This document shows, piece after piece, positions 41,611 to 50,155 of a stretch of DNA of 64,000 nucleotides. The notes beneath the pieces are model-generated. The model had not been told where the DNA came from. It saw only the letters and a list, made by a program, of their open reading frames with translations, and made no database searches. The stretch is from CAIZGX01 sp044239865 (GTDB lineage Bacteria > Bacteroidota > Bacteroidia > Flavobacteriales_D > Sanyastnellaceae): NCBI GenBank assembly GCA_044239865.1, contig JBIIAO010000001.1, positions 682,001 through 746,000 on the forward strand. Reading direction: 5' to 3'. The translations under genes and the position numbers were made by a program. Position 1 is the first letter of the stretch; every line of letters starts with the position of its first letter.

Positions 41611-41684
41611 CGGTCGGGACGGGACTCGAACCCGCGACCCCGTGCGTGACAGGCACGTATTCTAACCAACTGAACTACCCGACC
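41611..41684 (-). tRNA. tRNA-Asp (GTC)
   Basis: The minus strand folds as a 74-nt cloverleaf: acceptor GGTCGGG/CCCGACC, D-arm with AGTTGGTTA, anticodon loop CTGTCAC with GTC, T-loop GGTTCGAGTCC, discriminator G. CCA is not encoded. Its 3' end faces the accessory region; no tRNA fragment that could mark the far end of an element was found. Confidence 0.95.
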
Positions 41685-41795
41685 GTTGCCGTAAAGCGAT
41701 GCAAAAGTAATCTCAATTTCCAATTACACAAACTTTTTCATGTAATTTTTTCTTTCATCGCTTTACAATAATCTGCGTTGGCGTCTTTCCTACAA

Positions 41796-41873
41796 GGTCG
41801 AAATATTTTTCGACCCTATCTCAACATTCGCCTTCGGCATTCGTGCTTGCACATTCGTTGCTCCGCAACATTC
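41796..41873. repeat. Palindrome and mini-hairpin array (linker attc)
   Basis: A 20-bp palindrome pairing GGTCGAAA with TTTCGACC (41796-41815) is followed by GCC-TTC-GGC, GTGC-TTG-CAC (offset) and GTTGC-TCC-GCAAC with linker attc. It lies next to the stop codon of the following minus-strand gene. Confidence 0.75.
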
Positions 41874-42452
41874 TTACCTTAACAAGGTAATATGCCCTTG
41901 AAAAACTTCCGCACTAACATCGTTAAAGTGAACTTCAATTCTATAAACATATACCCCATCGGGAACATAATATTCTCCTCCAAGCATATTGCCTATCCAC
42001 TTCGGCTCCAAACTTTCAGATTCGAAAACTACATCTCCCCATCGATTTACGATAACTGTTTTTACAGATTTAGCATTCGTGAACACTGGGAACCACTCTT
42101 CATTAAGACCATCGTTGTCCGGTGTAAACGAGTTCGGTATATAGGCTGATGTTTCGAGACAAGGCGCAATTCCAACAGTGAAAAAACGCGGGTCTGCAAC
42201 GCAGCCATAACTACTCGTGAATCCCAGTTCAATCACATGACCACCTGGTGAAAACGCGGCCCAATCAATATTAATAGTATTGGTTCCAGATTCATACAGA
42301 ATATTATCTACAAGCCAATAGAAGTTACCTGACTCATTGCAATTAGCGGAGTAATCGAAATCGGTCCTCGGCTCATCGCACATGTCAAGATACTGCTGAC
42401 CCCATGAGGCCAACGGCATTAACATGATAAATATGAGTATCTTCTTTAACAT
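41874..42452 (-). CDS. Secreted PKD-like protein with T9SS type B sorting domain
   Basis: 192 residues; signal peptide ends SWGQ. A short Ig/PKD-like part (SGTNTINIDWAAFSPGG, YGCVADPRFF) is homologous to the two 186-aa proteins upstream. The type B (gliding-associated) C-terminal domain reads IPNSFTPDNDGLNEEWFPVF, VNRWGDVVFE, GEYYVPDGVYVYRI and VFQGHITLLR. It is exported by T9SS and attached to the cell surface. Last gene of the minus-strand cluster, and the only one there with a sorting domain. Confidence 0.9.
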   Translation of the reverse strand: MLKKILIFIMLMPLASWGQQYLDMCDEPRTDFDYSANCNESGNFYWLVDNILYESGTNTINIDWAAFSPGGHVIELGFTSSYGCVADPRFFTVGIAPCLETSAYIPNSFTPDNDGLNEEWFPVFTNAKSVKTVIVNRWGDVVFESESLEPKWIGNMLGGEYYVPDGVYVYRIEVHFNDVSAEVFQGHITLLR

Positions 42453-42474
42453 GGCTCTAGTTTTTCAATCGGAA

Positions 42475-43035
42475 TTAGTTATGTTGGATCGGTGAAAGAA
42501 CCGGTACCGGATTTACAGTAACAGGAGTAGTCGCACTAAACGTACATCCAGCCTCAGTTACAGTATAAGTCAGTGTAAATGTTCCTGATCCCGAAGTTCC
42601 AGCGCAGAAGGTATTTCCAACAACCCCCGTCCCAGTCCAAACCCCACCAAGCGGCGTCGCAGTTAGAGCAACACATGGCTCGTCGGCGCAATACGGACCT
42701 ATCGCTGTAAGTACAGGAACAATATCTAAAATGAACACATTCAACAACACGGGAACACTAACACAACCGTCGGCACTCGTCGCGAAAACGCTAATAGCAT
42801 TAGCTATTAATCCAGGGTTGGCTGCAGACCAATCAACGTTAATCGAGTTGGTGCCTTGTCCAGATGTCAGCACTCCCGGAGCTGCAACAGTCCATGTGTA
42901 GGTATAACCAGCCGTGTTTGGCAGTGTGTAGATAGATCCCGCCGTCTGGTAACAAACTGTATCAGGACTTGTGGTGTTTTGTGCAAATGCCGCTATCGGG
43001 GCAATTAGCATAATTAGCATGATGATTTTTTTCAT
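42475..43035 (-). CDS. Secreted PKD/Ig-like protein ending in PIQHN (paralogue 2)
   Basis: 186 residues; signal peptide ends AFAQ. It has PKD-like TPNTAGYTYTWTVAAPG-type sequence (LPNTAGYTYTWTVAAP), SINVDWSAANPG, DGCVSVPVLL, an Ig-like TLTYTVTEAGCTFSATTPVT segment and ends VPVLSPIQHN. It differs from the 43237 protein at six residues by eye. No T9SS sorting domain. Likely a cell-surface or matrix protein, mechanism of export unclear. Confidence 0.8.
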   Translation of the reverse strand: MKKIIMLIMLIAPIAAFAQNTTSPDTVCYQTAGSIYTLPNTAGYTYTWTVAAPGVLTSGQGTNSINVDWSAANPGLIANAISVFATSADGCVSVPVLLNVFILDIVPVLTAIGPYCADEPCVALTATPLGGVWTGTGVVGNTFCAGTSGSGTFTLTYTVTEAGCTFSATTPVTVNPVPVLSPIQHN

Positions 43036-43150
43036 AACGGTGGATTTATTTGATTTTTATTTTTTACTTGTTTTATTTTTTCTTTTTTCTGTTTGTTTGG
43101 TCGAAAAATATTTCGACATTATATCTTCCATTTTCTAACCCTTTATTATC

Positions 43151-43196
43151 GTCGAAGACATTCGCGAAGCATTCGCCGAAGGCATTCGTCGCAGAC
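43151..43196. repeat. Mini-hairpin array (linker attc)
   Basis: Units GTC-GAA-GAC, GC-GAA-GC, GCC-GAA-GGC and GTC-GCA-GAC joined by attc. The second contains GCGAAGC, the sequence known as an exceptionally stable DNA mini-hairpin. It lies between the two duplicated genes, next to a reverse-complement GGTAAGAG repeat (43205-43233). Confidence 0.85.
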
Positions 43197-43236
43197 ATTC
43201 TTCCCTTCTCTTAACTTCTCTTACCAATTAATCGCC

Positions 43237-43797
43237 TTAGTTATGTTGGATCGGAGTCAATACCGGTGCAGGACTAACCGTTACAGGAGTAGTCGCACTA
43301 AACGTACATCCAGCCTCAGTTACAGTATAAGTCAGTGTAAATGTTCCTGATCCCGAAGTTCCAGCGCAGAATGTATTTCCAACAACCCCCGTCCCAGTCC
43401 AAACCCCACCAAGCGGCGTCGCAGTTAGAGCAACACATGGCTCGTCGGCGCAATACGGACCTATCGCTGTAAGCACAGGAACAATATCAAGAATGAACAC
43501 ATCCAACACTACTGGTGTGCTCACACAACCGTCGGCACTCGTCGCGAAAACGCTAATAGCATTAGCTATTAATCCTGGGTTGGCTGCAGACCAATCAACG
43601 TTAATTGAGTTTGTACCTTGTCCAGATGTCAACACCCCCGGAGCTGCAACTGTCCATGTGTAGGTGTATCCAGCCGTGTTCGGCAAGGTGTAAATAGATC
43701 CCGCCGTCTGGTAACAAACTGTATCAGGACTCGTGGTGTTTTGTGCAAATGCCGCTATCGGGGCAATTAGCATAATTAGCATGATGATTTTTTTCAT
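43237..43797 (-). CDS. Secreted PKD/Ig-like protein ending in PIQHN (paralogue 1)
   Basis: 186 residues, signal peptide and domains as in the 42475 protein. It ends APVLTPIQHN. The upstream sequence is also duplicated, including a GTCGAAAAATATTTCGAC-type palindrome, so the duplication unit is about 760 bp. The difference pattern (six residues) indicates a recent event or ongoing conversion. Confidence 0.8.
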   Translation of the reverse strand: MKKIIMLIMLIAPIAAFAQNTTSPDTVCYQTAGSIYTLPNTAGYTYTWTVAAPGVLTSGQGTNSINVDWSAANPGLIANAISVFATSADGCVSTPVVLDVFILDIVPVLTAIGPYCADEPCVALTATPLGGVWTGTGVVGNTFCAGTSGSGTFTLTYTVTEAGCTFSATTPVTVSPAPVLTPIQHN

Positions 43798-43903
43798 AAC
43801 TGTGGATTTATTTGTTTGTGCTTTATTTACTTGTTTTATTTTTTTCTTTTTGTGTGGTCGAAAAATATTTCGCCTCTATATCTTACCTTCTCTTACCTTT
43901 TTA

Positions 43904-46219
43904 TTAATTATGTGTTATCGCTGGCAGCACAATCGGCGTTGGTTCTGCAATTGTTATTGTCACTGTGCTTGTGCATCCGTTTATATCTGTTACGGTGTAG
44001 GTGTATGTTCCTGCTGTTACCGCATAAGTTCCTGTCCCGGTATAAGGTCCGGTTCCGCCAGAAGCGCCAACCGTAATTGTAGTTGTAGCACCCGGACAAA
44101 GAATCGGAGGTGCTGAAATTGTTGCAATCAATTGAGGAGATACAACAATATTCATTGTTGTTGGTGAAGCGCACAATCCGGCTGTTGGGGTGAACGTATA
44201 TACAACGCTTCCAGCTGCTGCAGTTGAGATAGCAGCAGACCAAGTTCCAGTAATTCCATTGGTTGAAGTTGTTGGAAGTACACCCGGTATCGAACCTTGA
44301 CAATAAGGTCCAAGTTGTGTAAATGTTGGAAGTACCCCTGCATTAACTGTGATACATTGAACCTGAGTAGTTGTGCATCCAAAATTATTGGTAGCAGAGT
44401 AGGTGTAACAATTTTGCCCAACACTTGATGGAGTAACCGTCGCCGCAGTAGCACCCGTTGGTGTTAGTCCTGTGGTTGTAATCCAGCCTTGAGATACAAC
44501 AGTAGGGGTAAAAGATGCTTGAACTCCTGGTAAACTTGCATTGAAATTTATATCCCAACTAAAAATATAACCATTGTCAAGTGCCAGATTATCGGTTATT
44601 GTTATTACCCATTGCCCATTTAATGGACAACCGATTAAATTAGTGAAGGGTTGAACAGGCAAGTAATCACCAGCAACAATAGAATTTCCTGATGGGACAC
44701 CACAAGGCGCAACTGCTCCATTCACAAGTAAGGTACTTGCACTTGTATTAAAACAGTAAACACTTGAAGTTCCTGGTCCAACAGCAGGGTCGTCTAATGG
44801 ACAGCCTAAATAAGCTCCTAAGCCACCAGGGTAGGCCTTTAATATTGCAGATTGACCATTCGGACAAGTAATTGAAATATTTAAATCTCCTAAATAAGAG
44901 TGCTCTATTGTTAAGCATATATCATCAATCTCAGAAGCATTCTGAATCAGTTGTCCCGAGCTATAGCAATCAACAGTAATTGGGCTAGTGTATGAAACAC
45001 CCGTGCCATCGGGAAGAAAAACATTACTGGCAGCAGGAGGTGAACAATTTTGTACATACGGAATTGGAGCTGCTGATGCTGACAAGTTAGAACTTTGCCC
45101 TAAGCAAATCGTTTGGTTGATTGCGTTAGTAAGTATCACCGTTTGGGTGCTTACTTGAACCATTTGATTTATTGAATTTGTATTGGAACATCCATTCAGG
45201 GAAATTCCAAGATTTACAAAATATGTACCTGGTGTGTTATAAGTGTATGAGCCATTCGCACCCGCAGAACTAACTCCATTACCGTAGTTCCATAAATAAT
45301 TAGCGCCACTTCCTGTTTGAGAAAATGTTCCAGATCCTTGAAAACTTACGGGGGTGCCCGGACAAATTTGAATTACTCCGTTAATATTTGGAGCAGGATT
45401 CGTAGAAACAAGATTAGAGGTAATCGTTTGACAAGGAGCCAGGCAATTAAATGAAGCAAGCCACCCAGACGATACAAAACTGACATCAGAAGTAAATACA
45501 AAAGTTAGGCAGCCAGAAACATTCGAAACACTCGCCTGAACGATACCAGGGCTGTTTGTCCCTGTATAATTTCCTAAGATCGGTGATGCTGCATTTGGAC
45601 CGTTGTATATTGTAAGAAAGTCATAATTATTTTCCAAATTGAAAGAAGAGAAATTCATTTGGACCAAGTTGTTTGCGACTGAAGGGCAAATTGTGAAAGT
45701 GTAATTTTGATTATTAGTGTAATTACTACTTGAACCACCTGTGTCTGAAAAATATCCACTGCAAGAAGTAATACTACCATTAGTGATGTTGTATGTGGGA
45801 AGAGGTGCAACTCCACAACTAATAACGGCACTCCAACCGGTTGAGACTATTGTATTATTCGATGAAAACCTTATAGTTATACACCCCGAACTGCTCGAAA
45901 CAACGCCTGGTGAAGTAGCCGAATAGCTTCCTATGAGTGGAGCTAGATTATTAATTCCTGCATACACATATAATATATCAGAACCAGACTGCAATGCGAA
46001 GGCACTGAAATTCAAATTTATTGGAAGCCCATTTCCAGAGCAAAATGTAACTGAATAGTTCTGATTGTTTCCATAATTCCCACCTGCTCCACCAGAATCA
46101 TAAAACGTTCCTGAGCAAGTGGTGTATGTCTGATTGGTATTCGGAGAATAGGTCTGTCCAAATACCTTTGAGTATAATCCCAAAAGAACAAGTAGCGCTA
46201 TGTAAACGAATTTGTTCAT
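43904..46219 (-). CDS. Secreted multidomain adhesin: CUB, PKD, P-domain and SprB-like repeat
   Basis: 771 residues; signal peptide ends KVFGQ. In order: two CUB-like domains (about 25-135 and 145-260, each starting with SC-x-G-x-F-x-D(S/T)GG and ending in a Gly-Trp-x-A strand); a PKD domain around 290-350 (YLWNYGNGVSSAGANGSYTY); a proprotein-convertase P-like domain (ICLTIEHSYLGDLNISITCP to WVITITDNLALDNG); Ig-like repeats; and a SprB-type repeat (GGTGPYTGTGTYAVTAGTYT). It ends PTPIVLPAITHN without a T9SS sorting domain. Such domain sets occur on adhesins and gliding-related proteins. First gene of the cluster. Confidence 0.87.
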   Translation of the reverse strand: MNKFVYIALLVLLGLYSKVFGQTYSPNTNQTYTTCSGTFYDSGGAGGNYGNNQNYSVTFCSGNGLPINLNFSAFALQSGSDILYVYAGINNLAPLIGSYSATSPGVVSSSSGCITIRFSSNNTIVSTGWSAVISCGVAPLPTYNITNGSITSCSGYFSDTGGSSSNYTNNQNYTFTICPSVANNLVQMNFSSFNLENNYDFLTIYNGPNAASPILGNYTGTNSPGIVQASVSNVSGCLTFVFTSDVSFVSSGWLASFNCLAPCQTITSNLVSTNPAPNINGVIQICPGTPVSFQGSGTFSQTGSGANYLWNYGNGVSSAGANGSYTYNTPGTYFVNLGISLNGCSNTNSINQMVQVSTQTVILTNAINQTICLGQSSNLSASAAPIPYVQNCSPPAASNVFLPDGTGVSYTSPITVDCYSSGQLIQNASEIDDICLTIEHSYLGDLNISITCPNGQSAILKAYPGGLGAYLGCPLDDPAVGPGTSSVYCFNTSASTLLVNGAVAPCGVPSGNSIVAGDYLPVQPFTNLIGCPLNGQWVITITDNLALDNGYIFSWDINFNASLPGVQASFTPTVVSQGWITTTGLTPTGATAATVTPSSVGQNCYTYSATNNFGCTTTQVQCITVNAGVLPTFTQLGPYCQGSIPGVLPTTSTNGITGTWSAAISTAAAGSVVYTFTPTAGLCASPTTMNIVVSPQLIATISAPPILCPGATTTITVGASGGTGPYTGTGTYAVTAGTYTYTVTDINGCTSTVTITIAEPTPIVLPAITHN

Positions 46220-46549
46220 ACAAAGATTAGTTCTTTTTCATTAATGAGTTTTAATACATGGAAGGTACAATTTCTTAATACGTTGTGATGAATTTAACAA
46301 AAGAGTATTACTCACTTTATAAACATAAATATCATGATTTAGTCTTGCTTAAATTAAAAAATGGTTTTAAGACTAAGTACAAGTTATTGTATGTTTAACA
46401 ACAGCTGAAATCAAAAGGTTTCGTTTTATTGAAATTTAGTATATCTCAAAGAAAAAGTGATGGTGTGTTCAATAGCCCATATTAAATAATTTTTTCTGTA
46501 TTTAAAGAAAGAGCCGCACACCGCAGGTCTTTTTCGTTTCTTTGCATTC
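46220..46549. other. Intergenic region, no gene seen
   Basis: About 330 bp of AT-rich sequence between divergent genes. No open frame with a plausible start, no array and no strong hairpin were seen. TTTCTTTGC just before the 46550 start resembles a weak -7 box. Confidence 0.5.
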
Positions 46550-48733
46550 GTGTCGAAACCACTGCTCATAATACCGCCCCTAACACAGCTGAATACCCCG
46601 TATCCAGCAACCGCTTATATAACCGGATTTTTAAAACAGCAAGGATTCGAATCAAGACAAAAAGACTTGGGGTTAGACATGGTGCTGGAAGTGTTCTCCA
46701 AAAAGGGATTCGAACTATTGTTCAACGCCATTGAGAATTCCGACTTCAACCTAAACAACCAACTCGATGCGTTGGTTCAGAATCGTAAGGCCTACGAGAA
46801 TACCGTAGATGCCGTGATTTCCTTCCTTCAAAATAAAAATTACACACTCGGATACCGCATCGCTTCAGGTGCTTATTTGCCCGAAGGCTCTCGCTTTCAG
46901 CAAATCAAAGACCTCGAATGGTTCTTTGGAAACATTGGCGTGCAAGACAAGGCACGATACAAATGCACCATGTATCTCGAAGATATTTCAGATTTAATAC
47001 AGGCCACTGTTGGTCCGCATTTCGGATTTTCGAAATACGCTGAACGCATCTCAAGAACTGCCGTTTCATTCAGTCCAATTCTTGAAGAATTGAACAAGCC
47101 CAACAATTACCTCGATGAGATTTTGGTGGAAAAGGTGAAGGCCTATTTTGAAGAAGAGATTCCTTCGATGGTCGGATTCACTGTGCCTTTCGGCGGAAAT
47201 TTATATGGTGCTTTCAAAGCTGGACAATGGATTAAAGCGAATTACCCTGAAGTGAAAATCGCTATGGGTGGCGGTTATCCGAACACCGAATTGCGAGAAC
47301 TTTCAGATCCACGCGTTTTCGACTTTGTCGATTACATAACATTAGACGATGGAGAAGGGCCATTCCTTGCGCTTTTGAAGCATCTTGAAGATGCAGAAGT
47401 TCATTCGGAATTGAAAAGAACGTTCCGTAGAAATTCAAACAACGAAGTAGAATTCATTGATAATAAAGTGGGGGGAGATTTCCTTCACGCTCAAAAACCA
47501 GCGCCGAGTTATACGGGTCTTCGTTTCAACGAATACCTTTCTGTCATTGATATGCCGAACCCCATGCACCGCTTGTGGAACGACGGTCGTTGGAACAAGA
47601 TGACCGTTGCACACGGTTGCTATTGGAAGAAGTGCAGCTTCTGCGACATTACGCTCGATTACATTGGAAGATACGACCAAGCCAGCGCAACGCATTTAGT
47701 CGATCAGATGGAAGCGCTCATAGCGGAGACTGGTGAGACCGGATTCCATTTCGTAGATGAAGCCGCACCTCCAGCAGGATTGCGCGATTTAGCCCTAGAA
47801 ATTCTTCGAAGAGGCTTGCAAGTCTCTTGGTGGACCAACATTCGTTTTGAAAAAACATTCTCTCCCGATCTCTGTAAAATTCTAGCAGCCTCCGGATGCA
47901 TTGCCGTAACTGGCGGATTAGAAGTTGCGAGTCCAAGAATTTTAGAGTTGATCGACAAAGGAATTTCCATAGATCAAGTAGCCAAGGTCTGCAAAGGTTT
48001 CCGCGATGCTGGAATTTTAGTTCATGCCTACTTAATGTTCGGTTTTCCTACGCAAACCGAACAAGAGACCATCGATTCGCTAGAAGTCGTGCGTCAGCTT
48101 TTCGAAAACCAATTGCTTCACTCTGGACATTGGCATCAGTTCGCTATGACCGTTCACAGTCCTGTAGGCAAGGACCCTGAGAAATTCGGAGTGGTTCGGA
48201 CAGGCCCTGTTTTCCAAGGTTTCGCGAACAACGACTTGTTCCATGAAGACCCGAAAGGAGCAAACCATGAACAATATTCAGAAGGGCTGAAGAAGGCGTT
48301 GTACAACTACATGCACGGCATTGGCTTTGAATTCCCGTTGAAGAAATTTTTCAAATTTCCGATACCCAATCCGTTGGTTCACCGCTCACTCATCGAAAAA
48401 TCAGTCAAGAAAATGCCCGATGATGAAGTAGAATTGAAAGGCATGGTGCTCTTCCTTCATCAAACATCTTTAAAATCTTTGAAGAAGAACGGCCCCAACA
48501 AGGAAGTGCTCTTCGTTCATAAATCAGGATACCAGAAAATAGATCTTCCAACAGCCGTTGCAGATTTTCTGATTGAAAATGAATCGAAAATGAATTTATT
48601 TCAAGAAGAAAAAATAAACTACCAAGATGTGCTCACGAACTTTTCCAACCAACTCAAATGCACTCCTGAAGAGGTAGTGAAATTCAGCTGGTGGAAACAA
48701 ATGCGCGAATACGTTTGGATGGTCCGTGTTTAA
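46550..48733 (+). CDS. B12-binding-domain radical SAM protein
   Basis: 727 residues starting at GTG. The N-terminal domain (LLIIPPLTQLNTPYPATAYI to about residue 240, with VGFTVPFGGNLYGAFKAGQW and AMGGGYPNTELREL) has the layout of the cobalamin-binding domain of B12-radical SAM enzymes, though the DxHxxG His motif is not evident. The radical SAM domain has HGCYWKKCSFCDI, a Cys-x4-Cys-x2-Cys spacing in place of the usual Cys-x3-Cys-x2-Cys. GETGFHFVDEAAPP, TGGLEVASPRIL and HAYLMFGFPTQTEQE follow. The substrate is unknown. The 3' end overlaps the helicase gene by 4 bp. Confidence 0.87.
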   Translation: MSKPLLIIPPLTQLNTPYPATAYITGFLKQQGFESRQKDLGLDMVLEVFSKKGFELLFNAIENSDFNLNNQLDALVQNRKAYENTVDAVISFLQNKNYTLGYRIASGAYLPEGSRFQQIKDLEWFFGNIGVQDKARYKCTMYLEDISDLIQATVGPHFGFSKYAERISRTAVSFSPILEELNKPNNYLDEILVEKVKAYFEEEIPSMVGFTVPFGGNLYGAFKAGQWIKANYPEVKIAMGGGYPNTELRELSDPRVFDFVDYITLDDGEGPFLALLKHLEDAEVHSELKRTFRRNSNNEVEFIDNKVGGDFLHAQKPAPSYTGLRFNEYLSVIDMPNPMHRLWNDGRWNKMTVAHGCYWKKCSFCDITLDYIGRYDQASATHLVDQMEALIAETGETGFHFVDEAAPPAGLRDLALEILRRGLQVSWWTNIRFEKTFSPDLCKILAASGCIAVTGGLEVASPRILELIDKGISIDQVAKVCKGFRDAGILVHAYLMFGFPTQTEQETIDSLEVVRQLFENQLLHSGHWHQFAMTVHSPVGKDPEKFGVVRTGPVFQGFANNDLFHEDPKGANHEQYSEGLKKALYNYMHGIGFEFPLKKFFKFPIPNPLVHRSLIEKSVKKMPDDEVELKGMVLFLHQTSLKSLKKNGPNKEVLFVHKSGYQKIDLPTAVADFLIENESKMNLFQEEKINYQDVLTNFSNQLKCTPEEVVKFSWWKQMREYVWMVRV

Positions 48734-50076
48734 GATGGTCTTCTTTTTGAATCGGGATTTCCAGAAAAGCGTGGCTTAAATCCGCCACCGCTGCCGGTCT
48801 TCGGTCTGTTTCCTCCGCCACCATTTCCATTTCCACTTCCACCACTTGGACCACTTCCACGGTGAGTCTTTCCGCCACCAGATCTTGAAAAAGGCTTCTT
48901 TCCTTGTGGCTTTTGTGCAACACCTGGAGCAGGTTTGTTCAATGCAGGGAACGGATGCTCGTTTACAACCGGAATATCCAATCCAATCAACTTCTGAATG
49001 TCGCGCAAGTATTCGCGCTCTTCAATATCGCAGAATGAAACAGCTCTACCAGATGCACCCGCGCGGCCTGTTCTTCCAATGCGGTGAACATAAGTCTCAG
49101 GAATATTCGGTATTTCGAAGTTCACCACGAAGGCCAACTCATCAATGTCAATGCCGCGTGCAGCAATGTCAGTAGCCACAAGTACGCGAGTGATTCCTCC
49201 CTTGAAATTACCCAATGCACGCTGACGGTGATTCTGAGATTTGTTTCCATGAATAGCTTCCGCCTTAATGCTAAACTTTTGTAAAAGCTTAACTACTTTA
49301 TCTGCGCCATGCTTGGTACGTGTGAAAACCAAAGCAGATCGTATTGATTTATCTTGAAGGACATGCATCAACAAATCGTTCTTGTTCGCTTGATCTACAA
49401 AGTAAATACCTTGCTCAATTTTTTCAACGGTCGAAGAAACTGGTGTCACTTCAACTTTTTTCGGAGTCGTTAATATTGAATTCGCCAATTCTTGAATCGT
49501 CTTCGGCATGGTTGCCGAGAAAAACAAAGACTGTCTTTTTTCAGGAATTAATTTAATAATGCGCTTCACATCATTCACGAATCCCATATCCAACATACGA
49601 TCTGCTTCATCCAAAACAAACATTTGAATTTGTCCGAGATTCACATGACGCTGTTGCACCAAGTCTAACAATCGTCCTGGAGTGCAAATAAGAATGTCTA
49701 TTCCAGCTTTCAACGCGTTCACTTGAGAGAACTGATTCACGCCTCCGAAAATAACGGTGTGACGAAGATTCAAGTTTCTGCCGTAGCTCGCGAAGCTTTC
49801 ACCAATTTGAATAGCCAACTCACGCGTTGGTGTAACAATTAATGAACGAATAGCGCGCTTGCTTCCGGTGTGTCCGGTATTCTGAGTAAGTAATTGTAGA
49901 ATTGGAATGGCAAAGGCCGCTGTTTTTCCTGTTCCCGTTTGGGCACAACCTAACAAATCATTTCCTTCCAACAAAATTGGAATGGCTTGTTCTTGAATAG
50001 GAGTGGGAGTGGTGTAACCTTCTTTTTTTAGAGCGCTAAGAATAGGCTCAATTAAGTTTAATTTTTCAAATGACAT
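48730..50076 (-). CDS. DEAD-box RNA helicase, RhlE-like
   Basis: 448 residues from the ATG at 50076. A Q motif (YTTPTPIQEQAIP) is followed by AQTGTGKT, VTPTRELA, TPGRLLD, DEAD (VLDEADRMLD), SAT, VLVATDIAARGID and HRIGRTGRAG. A Gly/Lys/Ser-rich low-complexity tail follows (about residues 380-448). It unwinds RNA, probably in ribosome assembly or mRNA turnover; the target is unknown. An in-frame Met at 50148 is rejected because a TACCTTTG box lies at 50146-50153 on the same strand. Confidence 0.96.
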   Translation of the reverse strand: MSFEKLNLIEPILSALKKEGYTTPTPIQEQAIPILLEGNDLLGCAQTGTGKTAAFAIPILQLLTQNTGHTGSKRAIRSLIVTPTRELAIQIGESFASYGRNLNLRHTVIFGGVNQFSQVNALKAGIDILICTPGRLLDLVQQRHVNLGQIQMFVLDEADRMLDMGFVNDVKRIIKLIPEKRQSLFFSATMPKTIQELANSILTTPKKVEVTPVSSTVEKIEQGIYFVDQANKNDLLMHVLQDKSIRSALVFTRTKHGADKVVKLLQKFSIKAEAIHGNKSQNHRQRALGNFKGGITRVLVATDIAARGIDIDELAFVVNFEIPNIPETYVHRIGRTGRAGASGRAVSFCDIEEREYLRDIQKLIGLDIPVVNEHPFPALNKPAPGVAQKPQGKKPFSRSGGGKTHRGSGPSGGSGNGNGGGGNRPKTGSGGGFKPRFSGNPDSKRRPS

Positions 50077-50145
50077 AAAATACGTGGTCGCCAAATTCCC
50101 AATCGTATTTCTAAGTTGAACTGCCAACGGAACTTGTTGCGGGCG

Positions 50146-50153
50146 CAAAGGTA
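50146..50153 (-). promoter_or_regulatory. -7 box for the helicase gene
   Basis: The minus strand reads TACCTTTG, 69 nt upstream of the chosen ATG at 50076. It decides against the start at 50148. Confidence 0.6.
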
Positions 50154-50155
50154 GT

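Noticed and set aside
41526..41771. Plus-strand ORF across the tRNA-Asp gene (reads VGTGLEPATPCVTGTYSNQ)
   Set aside because: It is the shadow of the minus-strand tRNA-Asp and its terminator; this translation is a known spurious product.
43904..44303. Other-strand and other-frame ORFs within the adhesin cluster
   Set aside because: Compositional shadows of Gly/Thr/Ser-rich coding sequence, without signals of their own.
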